A stretch of 64,000 nucleotides of DNA from assembly GCA_903929795.1 (NCBI GenBank), contig CAIYWC010000185.1:1-64000 (forward strand), read 5' to 3'. Both the position numbers and the translations under genes were made by a program. Positions 16,588-24,623 of this stretch are shown piece after piece (the stretch's first letter is position 1; every line of letters begins with the position of its first letter). The notes beneath the pieces are model-generated. The model was not told the origin of the DNA, did no database searches, and saw only the letters and a program-made list of their open reading frames with translations. The stretch comes from an uncultured Myxococcales bacterium. GTDB taxonomy: Bacteria > Myxococcota_A > UBA9042.

Positions 16588-17805
16588 ATGCGGCAAGCGT
16601 TTATCAAGTCAGCGTGTTTTTGCGGGATCGGCGTGTGGCTGACAGCGGGTCAGGCCGTGGCCGATCCGCCGCCCGAAGCGGTTCCGGTGCCGACGACCGA
16701 CGCGGTCTCGGCGATGATGGTCGGCTTGTCGGAAGGCGTGACGCTGGCTGGCTACGCGGAAGTGCACTATGGCCACGACAGCAACCAGCCCAAGGGCGGC
16801 TTGACGCTGCTACGGGCGTTCGATCAGCGCTCGGATACGTTCACCGTCGACAACGCGGTGCTGGACGTCGCCTGGCAAAAAGGCCCGGTGCAAGGCAGGG
16901 TTGCGCTGCAAGTGGGCGCGACGGCGTCGGCGTACTACCGCGCGGAAGGCACGCAGCCGGGCATCGGCGTCAACGCCGCGTCCAACGGCACGCTGTGGCA
17001 AAATATCCAACAGGCTTGGCTGGGTTACAAGATCAACGACGCGGGCACCTGGTCGGCCCAGGCGGGCCTGTTCATGTCGTCGATCGGCCCGGAGGTCATC
17101 GCGGTCAAGGACAACTGGAACTGGTCGCGGTCCGACCTGTTCACGTTCCTGCCGGCTTACCATGCCGGCGTCAAGCTGAACTGGCAAGCGACGCAGGCGT
17201 TTTCGCTGACGGCGATGGTCTGCAACGGCTGGAACGCCGCCGTGGACAACAACGACAGCAAATCCGTGCAGGTGCAAGGTCAGTGGACGAGCGAGAAAGT
17301 CCAAGCCGGGCTGCTCTACATGGGTGGCAACGAGCGCGACCCGAACGCCAAGGAGGGCGCGCCGTGGCGTCATCTCGGGGACGCTTGGGCGACGTGGCAG
17401 GTGGCGGAGCACTTCTGGCTCATGGGCCACTTGAACGGCGGCGCGGAGGTGACAAACCAGGGCACCGCGACGTGGTTTGGCGCCGCGCTCTACGTCAAGG
17501 CGCAGCTGGCGGAGCGCTGGTTCGTGGCGATCCGCGGCGACACTTTGGGCGAACAGGTGGCAACCGACACTTCCGGTGTTTCCTCGGACCCTTTCCTGAT
17601 TCCGGTCAAGCGCGTGAGCTCCGCGACGCTCACCTTGGACTGGCGGCCCGCGACGTTCTTGCTGCTGCGCGCCGAGGGGCGCGGCGACATGAGCGACGGC
17701 AACGGCTTCATCGCCGGCACGCCGGACTACAACGCCGCCGGCGCCCCGATCCCCAACAGCGGCAAGCGCTTGTCCGCAATGCTGGGAGCGACGTCCTGGT
17801 TCTGA
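16588..17805 (+). CDS. Outer-membrane porin (BBP2/OmpL-like)
   Basis: 405 residues from ATG 16588; signal peptide cleaved near AVA (residue 25). The mature protein is a large beta-barrel with many Gly, Trp and Tyr residues. It shows the family pattern LAGYAEVHYGHDSN at the start, DNAVLDVAWQKGPVQGRV, then SIGPEVIAVKDNWNWSRS, and a terminal Phe (GATSWF) recognised by the BAM machinery. Porins of this type often precede Amt genes, and here the ammonium transporter follows on the same strand after 165 bp. It may admit ammonium or small nitrogen compounds. Confidence 0.85.
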   Translation: MRQAFIKSACFCGIGVWLTAGQAVADPPPEAVPVPTTDAVSAMMVGLSEGVTLAGYAEVHYGHDSNQPKGGLTLLRAFDQRSDTFTVDNAVLDVAWQKGPVQGRVALQVGATASAYYRAEGTQPGIGVNAASNGTLWQNIQQAWLGYKINDAGTWSAQAGLFMSSIGPEVIAVKDNWNWSRSDLFTFLPAYHAGVKLNWQATQAFSLTAMVCNGWNAAVDNNDSKSVQVQGQWTSEKVQAGLLYMGGNERDPNAKEGAPWRHLGDAWATWQVAEHFWLMGHLNGGAEVTNQGTATWFGAALYVKAQLAERWFVAIRGDTLGEQVATDTSGVSSDPFLIPVKRVSSATLTLDWRPATFLLLRAEGRGDMSDGNGFIAGTPDYNAAGAPIPNSGKRLSAMLGATSWF

Positions 17806-17970
17806 GCCGGCTGATGCTCGCCGACGCGCCACGGCGTCCGACAGTTGGTCCAGATCGCCCACCGGAGCCCTGCCTGACCTGATGATTCTATGCGCGCCGG
17901 ACATGACGTTCATCATTTGGAAACAAAACTACTGTACACGCTACGTCGGCTTTTTTCGGAGGACCCGGCC

Positions 17971-19572
17971 ATGAGACTCGACCGCTCCCATCCTATTCGG
18001 CGCCGCCTGGCGCTCGTGCTGACTACCGCTGCGCTCGGCGCGCCGCTTGCGCTGAGCACGGTTGCGTTGGCGGATGACGCCAAGCCGGCAGCCACGGCGC
18101 CCGCGCCTGACCCAACGGGCGCCAACACCGGCGTCGCTTCCGACGTGGCCGCGACCGACAATGGCAAGAAACTGGATGAAGTCGCCAAGGAGCTGGGCCA
18201 CCAGAAGATCTCCATCAACATCGTGTGGACGCTCGTCGCCGCGTTTTTGATCATGTTCATGCAAGCCGGTTTCGCGATGGTCGAAACAGGTCTGACACGA
18301 GCCAAGAACGCCTCGCACACTGCAGCCATGAACGCGTTCATCTACCCCATCGGCATGCTCGCGTTCTGGGCGTGCGGCTTCGCGTTCATGTTCGGCAGCG
18401 TCGGTCCGGTCGCTGCACTGGGCGGCACGCCTGGCCTCGCCAGCCCGCCGCTGTCGTTTACGCTGCTGGGCAAGCCGTTCGAGATCCTCGGCACCGGCGG
18501 CTTCTTCCTGGGCCCCAAGGTCTACGACGTCGGCGTTCTGACGCTCTTCATCTTTCAGATGGTGTTCATGGACACCGCCGCGACCATCCCGACCGGCACC
18601 ATGGCCGAACGCTGGAAATTCGGCGCGTTTGCCCTCTACGGCGTCATCGCCTGCGCGTTCATCTACCCCGTTTACGGCATGTGGGTCTGGGGCGGCGGCT
18701 GGCTCGCCGACCTCGGCACCAACTTCGGCCTCGGCCACGGCCACGTCGACTTCGCCGGCTCGTCCGTCGTCCACCTGACTGGCGGCGTCATGGCGTTCGT
18801 CGGCGGCAAGATGCTCGGCGCGCGCTACGGCAAGTACAACCGCGACGGCTCAGCCAACGTCATTCCCGGCCACAACATTCCGATGGCGGTCATCGGCACG
18901 TTCATCCTCGCGTTCGGCTGGTTCGGCTTCAACTCCGGCTCGACCATCGCCGGCACGGACCTGCGCATCGGCGTCGTCGCCACAAACACCATGCTCGCGT
19001 CCGGCGCCGGCGGCCTCTCCGCGACCTTGTGGATGTGGTTTGTCCGCGCCGGCAAGCCTGACACCTCCATGATGTGCAACGGCATTCTCGCCGGACTGGT
19101 CGCCATCACCGCGCCCTGCGCGTTTGTCACGCCCAGCTCCGGCGTGCTCATCGGCGGCATAGCCGGGCTGCTCGCCGTGGAAGCTGTCTACTTCGTCGAC
19201 CGCAAGCTCAAGATCGACGACCCCGTCGGCGCCATCGCCGTCCACGGCGTCAACGGGATCTGGGGCATCCTCGCGCTCGGCCTGTTCGCCGACGGGACCT
19301 ACGGCGACGGCTGGAACGGCGTGCCCGGCACCGTCAAGGGCCTGTTCTACGGCGACAGCGGCCAGTTCTTCGCCGGCCTGATTGGTCTCGCCGCCAACCT
19401 CCTGTATGTTGCGCCCATGGCGATGGGGACGTTTTGGCTGACCAACAAGCTCGTCGGCAACCGCGTGCCAGTGGAGGACGAAATCGAAGGCCTGGACATC
19501 CCGGAGATGGGCGCGCCAGGCTACGTCGGTGTGGCGATGGACAAGGCGTCCGAGACCCCGATTCCGAACTGA
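17971..19572 (+). CDS. amtB: Ammonium transporter with cleavable signal peptide
   Basis: 533 residues from ATG 17971, with CGGAGGA ahead. A signal sequence (cleavage near residue 34, VALA before DD) and an Ala/Pro linker precede eleven or so membrane helices. Amt hallmarks include [17 protein letters not shown], the His-bearing [13 protein letters not shown] and [19 protein letters not shown]. It takes up ammonium across the inner membrane. The PII gene begins 25 bp after the stop, the standard amtB-glnK arrangement in which PII plugs the channel. No sigma-54 promoter was found upstream. Confidence 0.95.
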   Translation: MRLDRSHPIRRRLALVLTTAALGAPLALSTVALADDAKPAATAPAPDPTGANTGVASDVAATDNGKKLDEVAKELGHQKISINIVWTLVAAFLIMFMQAGFAMVETGLTRAKNASHTAAMNAFIYPIGMLAFWACGFAFMFGSVGPVAALGGTPGLASPPLSFTLLGKPFEILGTGGFFLGPKVYDVGVLTLFIFQMVFMDTAATIPTGTMAERWKFGAFALYGVIACAFIYPVYGMWVWGGGWLADLGTNFGLGHGHVDFAGSSVVHLTGGVMAFVGGKMLGARYGKYNRDGSANVIPGHNIPMAVIGTFILAFGWFGFNSGSTIAGTDLRIGVVATNTMLASGAGGLSATLWMWFVRAGKPDTSMMCNGILAGLVAITAPCAFVTPSSGVLIGGIAGLLAVEAVYFVDRKLKIDDPVGAIAVHGVNGIWGILALGLFADGTYGDGWNGVPGTVKGLFYGDSGQFFAGLIGLAANLLYVAPMAMGTFWLTNKLVGNRVPVEDEIEGLDIPEMGAPGYVGVAMDKASETPIPN

Positions 19573-19597
19573 AGCCCTTTGCGCGTTTGAGGTAGCC

Positions 19598-19942
19598 ATG
19601 AAGTTGATTGTTGCCTACATCCAGCCGGAAAAACTGAGCGACGTGAAGCACGCGCTCGCGGCTGTGGACATCACCAAGATCTCCGTCATCACCAACGCGC
19701 TCGGCTGCGGCCAGCAAAAGGGCCACGTCGAGGAGTACCGCGGCGTCCAGGTCGAGGTCAGCTTGCGCATGAAGGTGCGCCTGGAGATCGCCGTCAACCA
19801 GGAATTCGTCGAGCCGTGCATCGCCGCCATCATCGAAGGCGCGCGCACGGGCAAAGTCGGCGACGGCAAGATCTTCATCACGGAACTCGTCGAGTGCATT
19901 CGCATTCGCACGGGCGAGCGCGGCGGCACCGCAGTCGGCTGA
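19598..19942 (+). CDS. glnK: PII nitrogen regulator lacking the uridylylated Tyr
   Basis: 114 residues. The PII fold is clear: N-terminal [22 protein letters not shown], and C-terminal [11 protein letters not shown], which binds ATP/ADP. The T-loop reads [16 protein letters not shown]. Aligned with E. coli GlnK, Tyr46 is kept (Tyr47 here) but the Tyr51 modification site is Val52. The B-loop side ([11 protein letters not shown]) also differs from the usual VKGFGRQKG. It therefore belongs to a PII subgroup that cannot be uridylylated at the standard residue and should respond only to ligands. It is co-transcribed with amtB. Confidence 0.93.
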   Translation: MKLIVAYIQPEKLSDVKHALAAVDITKISVITNALGCGQQKGHVEEYRGVQVEVSLRMKVRLEIAVNQEFVEPCIAAIIEGARTGKVGDGKIFITELVECIRIRTGERGGTAVG

Positions 19943-19944
19943 AC

Positions 19945-20080
19945 TCCACACGCTGACCGAATTCCAACGTTACGGCCTTCGGCATCCGCGGCGTGCCTCC
20001 GGTGGAACACGTTCGCGGTCCAAGTCCGAAATGCACCAGCTCTGCCCAATGAAACGTGGTGTTCGTCTTAGGCCAGGGTG
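19945..20080 (+). repeat. Dispersed element family 1, copy B
   Basis: This copy reads in the glnK direction and starts 2 bp after the glnK stop. Diagnostic blocks are CACACGCTGACCGAATTCC at the start, then ATCCGCGGCGTGCCTCCGGT, AAGTCCGAAATGCACCAG and GTGGTGTTCGTC. Copies A and B agree at most positions. The central GC-rich hairpin may terminate or stabilise the amtB-glnK message. Confidence 0.82.
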
Positions 20081-20154
20081 TGCAGCTGCAACGGAATTGT
20101 CGACGGTCGCGCGACCTCGTGTTAGCTTGCCTGCCGGTTTGGAGGTAGCAGGCT

Positions 20155-20814
20155 TTGCGTATCACATTCATCCGTCACGGCGTCAGCGAATTGACCGGCA
20201 AGCCCGTGCTGGTGGGTCACACCGATTCACCGCTGTCTGACCTGGGCCGCTTGCAGGCGGCGCGGCTGGGCGAACGCTTTGCCGGGCGGCAGTTCGACGC
20301 GCTTTGGGCGAGCCCGCTCCTGCGCACGCGCGACACGGCGGCGGCGATTGGCGAGGCCATCGGCCACGCGGCGGTGCTGGACAAGCGCCTGATGGAAGTG
20401 AACCTGGGCCAGCTGGAAGGCGCGCATTTCGCCCAGCTGCAGACCGGTCCGGGCAGCTGGCGCGACCGCTGGCAGAAAAATCCCGGACGCGTGCGCTTTC
20501 CCCACGGCGAAAACCTCCAGGAAGTGGCGGCGCGCAGCTGGCAGGTCCTGGAGCACCTCTACGAGCGGCATCCGGCCGGCCACGTCATCATCGTCTCGCA
20601 CATGTTCACGATTTCGACGATGCTCTGCCGGGTGCTGAAGCTCAAAGTCGGGCAATTCCGCACGTTTGCCGTGGATCCAGCGTCGGTGACGACGGTCCAG
20701 CTGGACGCAGGCGGGCTGCGGCTGATGTTGCTGAACGATACAAGCCACCTGGAAGGTTTGGACGGCGAGAAGATGCGCACCGGTGCGCTGCCCGCGCGCA
20801 AGCCGAACCGCTGA
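20155..20814 (+). CDS. Histidine phosphatase (phosphoglycerate mutase-like)
   Basis: 219 residues. The TTG start at 20155 is chosen because GGAGG lies 9 nt upstream and the family motif begins at once (FIRHG, catalytic His8). The second conserved block SPLLRTRDTA and the second histidine in VSHMF complete the active site. Such enzymes act on small phosphate esters such as alpha-ribazole phosphate, or on phosphoproteins; the substrate cannot be read from sequence. It converges on a lipoprotein gene 2 bp away. Confidence 0.85.
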   Translation: MRITFIRHGVSELTGKPVLVGHTDSPLSDLGRLQAARLGERFAGRQFDALWASPLLRTRDTAAAIGEAIGHAAVLDKRLMEVNLGQLEGAHFAQLQTGPGSWRDRWQKNPGRVRFPHGENLQEVAARSWQVLEHLYERHPAGHVIIVSHMFTISTMLCRVLKLKVGQFRTFAVDPASVTTVQLDAGGLRLMLLNDTSHLEGLDGEKMRTGALPARKPNR

Positions 20815-20816
20815 CC

Positions 20817-21323
20817 TCAGGGTGAGCAGAAGCCGCTCCAGCTGGGAATGATGACCGCCTGGTCAGCGCCGGTCAGGCCGACCAGATCGGTGACGCCGAC
20901 ATGGACCTGGATGTGATGACCTTTGATCACGCAGGGTTCCTTGACGTACGCCGTGATCGCGTTGCCGTCGGTGACCAGCGCATCGCCCGCGTCCGTCAGC
21001 GTGCGCGTAAATGGCATTTGCCCGGGCTTGACCACCAGCCCGGTGTCCAGATCGGTCATGTCCACGAGAATGCGCATCTTTTCGGCGTTGAACGCGTGAC
21101 CGGTCCGCAACATGACCCAGACGTGCTGGCCGCCTTGCGGGCCCATGATGAGGTTGGGCGTCGCGGTCTGGCCGTGCCAGTCGACAAAGCCGGTGCCGTC
21201 GTCGTTCGCGCCGCCGATGAGGACCGTGGTGTCGCCAACGGCCGCCGGCATGCTGCTGGCGGACGCGCAGGCGGCAAGCAACAGCCCGACGGCGGGGATC
21301 ACGGTCCGCACGGATAGCTCCAT
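20817..21323 (-). CDS. Small lipoprotein, paralog of its upstream neighbour
   Basis: 168 residues with a lipobox LAAC (Cys19). It shares with the protein at 21299-21811 an ordered set of motifs: GGAxDDGxGFVxW, GPQGGQHVWV, and a C-terminal CxIxxxxIxV segment ending in a Pro-Trp-containing tail. The spacing and even beta pattern suggest a single immunoglobulin-like fold. Its start lies inside the 3' end of the upstream gene (25-nt overlap), so the two are translationally coupled. No known family recognised. Confidence 0.75.
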   Translation of the reverse strand: MELSVRTVIPAVGLLLAACASASSMPAAVGDTTVLIGGANDDGTGFVDWHGQTATPNLIMGPQGGQHVWVMLRTGHAFNAEKMRILVDMTDLDTGLVVKPGQMPFTRTLTDAGDALVTDGNAITAYVKEPCVIKGHHIQVHVGVTDLVGLTGADQAVIIPSWSGFCSP

Positions 21324-21811
21324 TGCGGCGTAACTACAGCAGAATCACTGGTCGCGACGCCATAGAGGTCGCTGGCCACCATCTCCACGCGGATCGCGCG
21401 ATCAGCGATGGCGCACGGATTGCTGACGTAGGCGATGAAGCCCTGGTATTCGTAGTCATCCGGGTACGGCGTCAGGTCCACGATGCGCGTCACGTCGCCA
21501 GGCAGGACCAGCGCGCCGGTCAGGAAGTCGTGCATCCCTACGCTCAGGCTGATCTTTTTGGGCCACAACCCGCGGATGTGCGCGCTGACCCAGATGTGCT
21601 GGCCGCCTTGCGGGCCGCTGATAATCGTCGGCCGCGCGGTGCCGTCGCGCCAGGAGACAAAGCCAAGGCCGCTGTCGTCTGCGCCGCCGATCTCCAAGCC
21701 GGGCGGGCCAAGCACGTCCGCGCTGCCGCCCGCGTCGACGCCGGGCTGGGAGACGAACCCGCAGCCGCTCAGCAAAAGGCCCAAACCGATGGCGCAAAAA
21801 CGGCGACTCAT
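21299..21811 (-). CDS. Small lipoprotein, paralog of its downstream neighbour
   Basis: 170 residues from ATG 21811 (ribosome site weak). Lipobox LSGC with Cys17. Key motifs GGADDSGLGFVSW and GPQGGQHIWV match the next gene, with roughly a third of residues shared by eye. The pair look like a tandem duplication followed by divergence. It is likely a periplasmic or outer-membrane lipoprotein of unknown role. It is divergent from the propeller/phosphoesterase lipoprotein, 160 bp away. Confidence 0.72.
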   Translation of the reverse strand: MSRRFCAIGLGLLLSGCGFVSQPGVDAGGSADVLGPPGLEIGGADDSGLGFVSWRDGTARPTIISGPQGGQHIWVSAHIRGLWPKKISLSVGMHDFLTGALVLPGDVTRIVDLTPYPDDYEYQGFIAYVSNPCAIADRAIRVEMVASDLYGVATSDSAVVTPQWSYPCGP

Positions 21812-21971
21812 GACCAACAAGAACGCTCTGGAGCGGCCGGCTCCGCGCACACGATAGCGCGCGCGCGCCCGGGGAACAAATTGCCAGACGGATGACGGCC
21901 GAGTGAACGTTGGTCAAGCGGTGTTGACGGCGGGCCGCGGCTCACGCACTGTGGTGCGCCGGAGGGTGCTC

Positions 21972-24623
21972 ATGTCCAGGAATTCTTGCGATCGTTGGTT
22001 TTTTGCCGCCGCCCTGGCGTGTGCCGCGTGGCTGCCTGGGTGCGGAACGACGACAGCGCCGGCAACGGCGGACGTGGTCGACGACGCCGTCGCCGATACC
22101 GCGCAGCTGCCTGCCGACACGGAGTCGGCGGACACCCATGTGCCCGTGCTGGACTGCGTGCCGAATCCGCCGCCGGAAGCGCTGGTCAAGGTCGGCATGG
22201 TCGACGGTGTGCGCATCCTGCCGGGCGGCCGCGCGCTGACGCCGGTGGGCACGGAAGCGGTCGTCGGCGGCTTTCCCATTGATGTGCGCTATCACCCGAC
22301 GCTCAACGTCGCCTACATCGCCAACACCGGCTATGCCAACCGCAGCGTCCAGGTCGTGAACGCCACCAGCGGCGCGATCCTGCAGCAGATCAACCGCGAC
22401 GAGGCATTCTACGGGCTGGAGATCTCGGCGGACGGCAAAAAGCTTTACGCATCAGGCGGTTTTGCGGCAAAAGTCGAGATCTACGACATCGCCGGCGAAG
22501 GCACGTTGACCGGCGCAGCTGTGGTGCCGATCGACAATTATCCAGCGGGAATCGCGCTTTCCAAGGACGGGACGCGCTTTTGGGTCGGCCAGTTCAAGGG
22601 TACGACCGTCGCGGAGTTTGACACCAAGACGCTGGCGCTGAAGCGCGTGCTGACCGTGCCGATCGCGCCGTACGCGCTGATGGAGCTGCCCGGCCGCCAC
22701 GAGCTGTGGGTGGCGAGCCTGGCGGACGACAAGATCGCCGCGCTGGACCTGAACGAGACGCCGACGCCGACTGCGGTGACGGTGACGGTCGGAATGTCAC
22801 CGGTGAACTTGGTGTATTCTCCTGATGAATCAACAGTTTATGTCGCATCGGCCAATGGCGATGACGTCGTCGCGATCGACGCACAGAACCGCGCGGTCAT
22901 CGGCAAGCAGCCGGTCGGTGAAGCGAGCATCATGGGCGAGGACAAGAAGCCACTGCCGGCGAGCAGTCCGGGTGGTATCGCATATGATCCGAAAACCAAT
23001 CGACTTTTTGTGACGCGCGCCGCGGACAACGCCGTGCAAATTCTGGATGCGAAGGACCTGACGCTGCTGGGTGCGCTGCCGGTCAGCTGGTATCCGACCA
23101 CGGTGGCGGTGAGCCCGGATGGCGGCCACCTGCTGGTGCTGAACGGCAAAGGCGCGGGCGCGGGGCCGCTGGCGGCGTACAAGGAAGGCGCGGAGAGCGG
23201 CAAAGACCAGATGGCGGGCTCGATTTCGCTCATCGATCTGGCGGGCGTGGACCTGGCAAAGCAGACGGCACAGGTGGAAAAGAACGTGCGCCGGCCCAAT
23301 GAAGTGTTTCCGTTTGCGTGCGACGCGCCGTTTCCGGTGCCGGCGACGCAAAATGGTGAGACGCCGATCGAGCACATCGTGCTGATCGTCAAGGAAAACA
23401 AGACGTATGACTCTGTGCTGGGCGATCTGGACGCCGGCGACGGCGATCCATCGCTGGCGATGTGGGGTGAAAAATACACGCCGAACTTGCATGCGCTGGC
23501 GAAGCGATTCGCCCACCACGACAATTTTTACGATGATTCCGAGACGTCCGTGCAGGGCCACCTGTGGCTCACGTCGTCGTTTGTCGACGATTACATGGAG
23601 CGCACGTGGTTCGAAGATTACCGCAACCATCCTGGCTGGGGTGAGGACGCCGTGCATCCCTATGGTCGGCCGTCATTTTTCACGTTTTTCACCCACTTGA
23701 TCCGCCACAACGTTGATTTTTCGATGTTTGGCGAGATCGTCGGCGCGCTGGATTCCGTGCCCGAGGGCGACGTTGCGGACCACGTCGACGGTGGATTTCC
23801 AGGTTCGTTTTTCAACACGGGCATCAGCGATGTGACCAAGGCGCAGTACGTCGCGGATGTGCTGGTCAATCAAGGCAAATTCCCGCATTTCGTCTACGTG
23901 CTCTTGCCCAATGATCACACCAATGGTTTGAGTGGCGGCGCGTTGACGCCGGAGTCGATGATCAACGACAACGACGTCGGAATGGGCGTCTTGGTCGACG
24001 CGATCACGCACTCCAAGTATTTTGCGACAACGGCGATCTTTATTGTCGAGGACGATCCGCAGATGGGCGCTGACCACGTTGATTATCACCGCAGCTTTTG
24101 CGTGGTGGTCAGTCCGTACGCCAAGCCGGGGTATGTGAGCCACGTTCACACGTCTTATCCCAGCATGTTCAAGACGTTCGAGATGATCCTCCACCTCCCG
24201 CCGCTCAACCGTTACGACGCGCTGGCGACGCCGATGTGGGATGCGTTCCAACAGACGCCGACCGGGCTGACGCCCTTTGAGCACGTGGAACGGACGATTC
24301 CGGACACGATGAATGGCGGCAAGACGCTGGGCGCGCAGATTTCCGCGCACATGGATTTCAGCGGTCCAGACAAGAATCCCGATCTGGGGGATCTCTTGCG
24401 CTGGCACGCGACCGGACAGGCGCGCCCGGGCTCGCGCATCGACGCGATCGTGCGGGGCAAACTGCCGGTTTCCGTGCTCGATGGCGTAGAGGACAGGGAC
24501 GGCGACGGGGATGCGTATGACGCTGCGATGAGTCAAATGCGCCGCTATATTGCCACGCATCCTGATTTCAAGAATAACTTGCGTCCGGCGCAGCCGCGCA
24601 AGCCGCGCCGTGACAACGATTGA
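21972..24623 (+). CDS. Lipoprotein: beta-propeller fused to phosphoesterase (phospholipase C family)
   Basis: 883 residues from ATG 21972, with GGAGGG 5 nt upstream. Lipobox LPGC, Cys24, then a short Asp-rich stalk. Residues about 70-430 form a YncE/lactonase-type propeller with repeated blade strings such as VYVASANGDDVVAID and LFVTRAADNAVQILD. From about residue 445 a phosphoesterase domain follows (EHIVLIVKENKTYDSVLGD, FYDDSETSVQGH, FIVEDDPQMGADHVD), related to non-specific phospholipase C and acid phosphatases. It is probably surface- or periplasm-anchored and hydrolyses phosphate esters. The stop TGA is directly followed by the stop of the opposite-strand gene (TGATCA). Confidence 0.88.
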   Translation: MSRNSCDRWFFAAALACAAWLPGCGTTTAPATADVVDDAVADTAQLPADTESADTHVPVLDCVPNPPPEALVKVGMVDGVRILPGGRALTPVGTEAVVGGFPIDVRYHPTLNVAYIANTGYANRSVQVVNATSGAILQQINRDEAFYGLEISADGKKLYASGGFAAKVEIYDIAGEGTLTGAAVVPIDNYPAGIALSKDGTRFWVGQFKGTTVAEFDTKTLALKRVLTVPIAPYALMELPGRHELWVASLADDKIAALDLNETPTPTAVTVTVGMSPVNLVYSPDESTVYVASANGDDVVAIDAQNRAVIGKQPVGEASIMGEDKKPLPASSPGGIAYDPKTNRLFVTRAADNAVQILDAKDLTLLGALPVSWYPTTVAVSPDGGHLLVLNGKGAGAGPLAAYKEGAESGKDQMAGSISLIDLAGVDLAKQTAQVEKNVRRPNEVFPFACDAPFPVPATQNGETPIEHIVLIVKENKTYDSVLGDLDAGDGDPSLAMWGEKYTPNLHALAKRFAHHDNFYDDSETSVQGHLWLTSSFVDDYMERTWFEDYRNHPGWGEDAVHPYGRPSFFTFFTHLIRHNVDFSMFGEIVGALDSVPEGDVADHVDGGFPGSFFNTGISDVTKAQYVADVLVNQGKFPHFVYVLLPNDHTNGLSGGALTPESMINDNDVGMGVLVDAITHSKYFATTAIFIVEDDPQMGADHVDYHRSFCVVVSPYAKPGYVSHVHTSYPSMFKTFEMILHLPPLNRYDALATPMWDAFQQTPTGLTPFEHVERTIPDTMNGGKTLGAQISAHMDFSGPDKNPDLGDLLRWHATGQARPGSRIDAIVRGKLPVSVLDGVEDRDGDGDAYDAAMSQMRRYIATHPDFKNNLRPAQPRKPRRDND

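Noticed and set aside
17806-17970. Sigma-54 (NtrC) promoter for amtB
   Set aside because: No TGGCAC-N5-TTGC-type site in the 165-bp upstream region.
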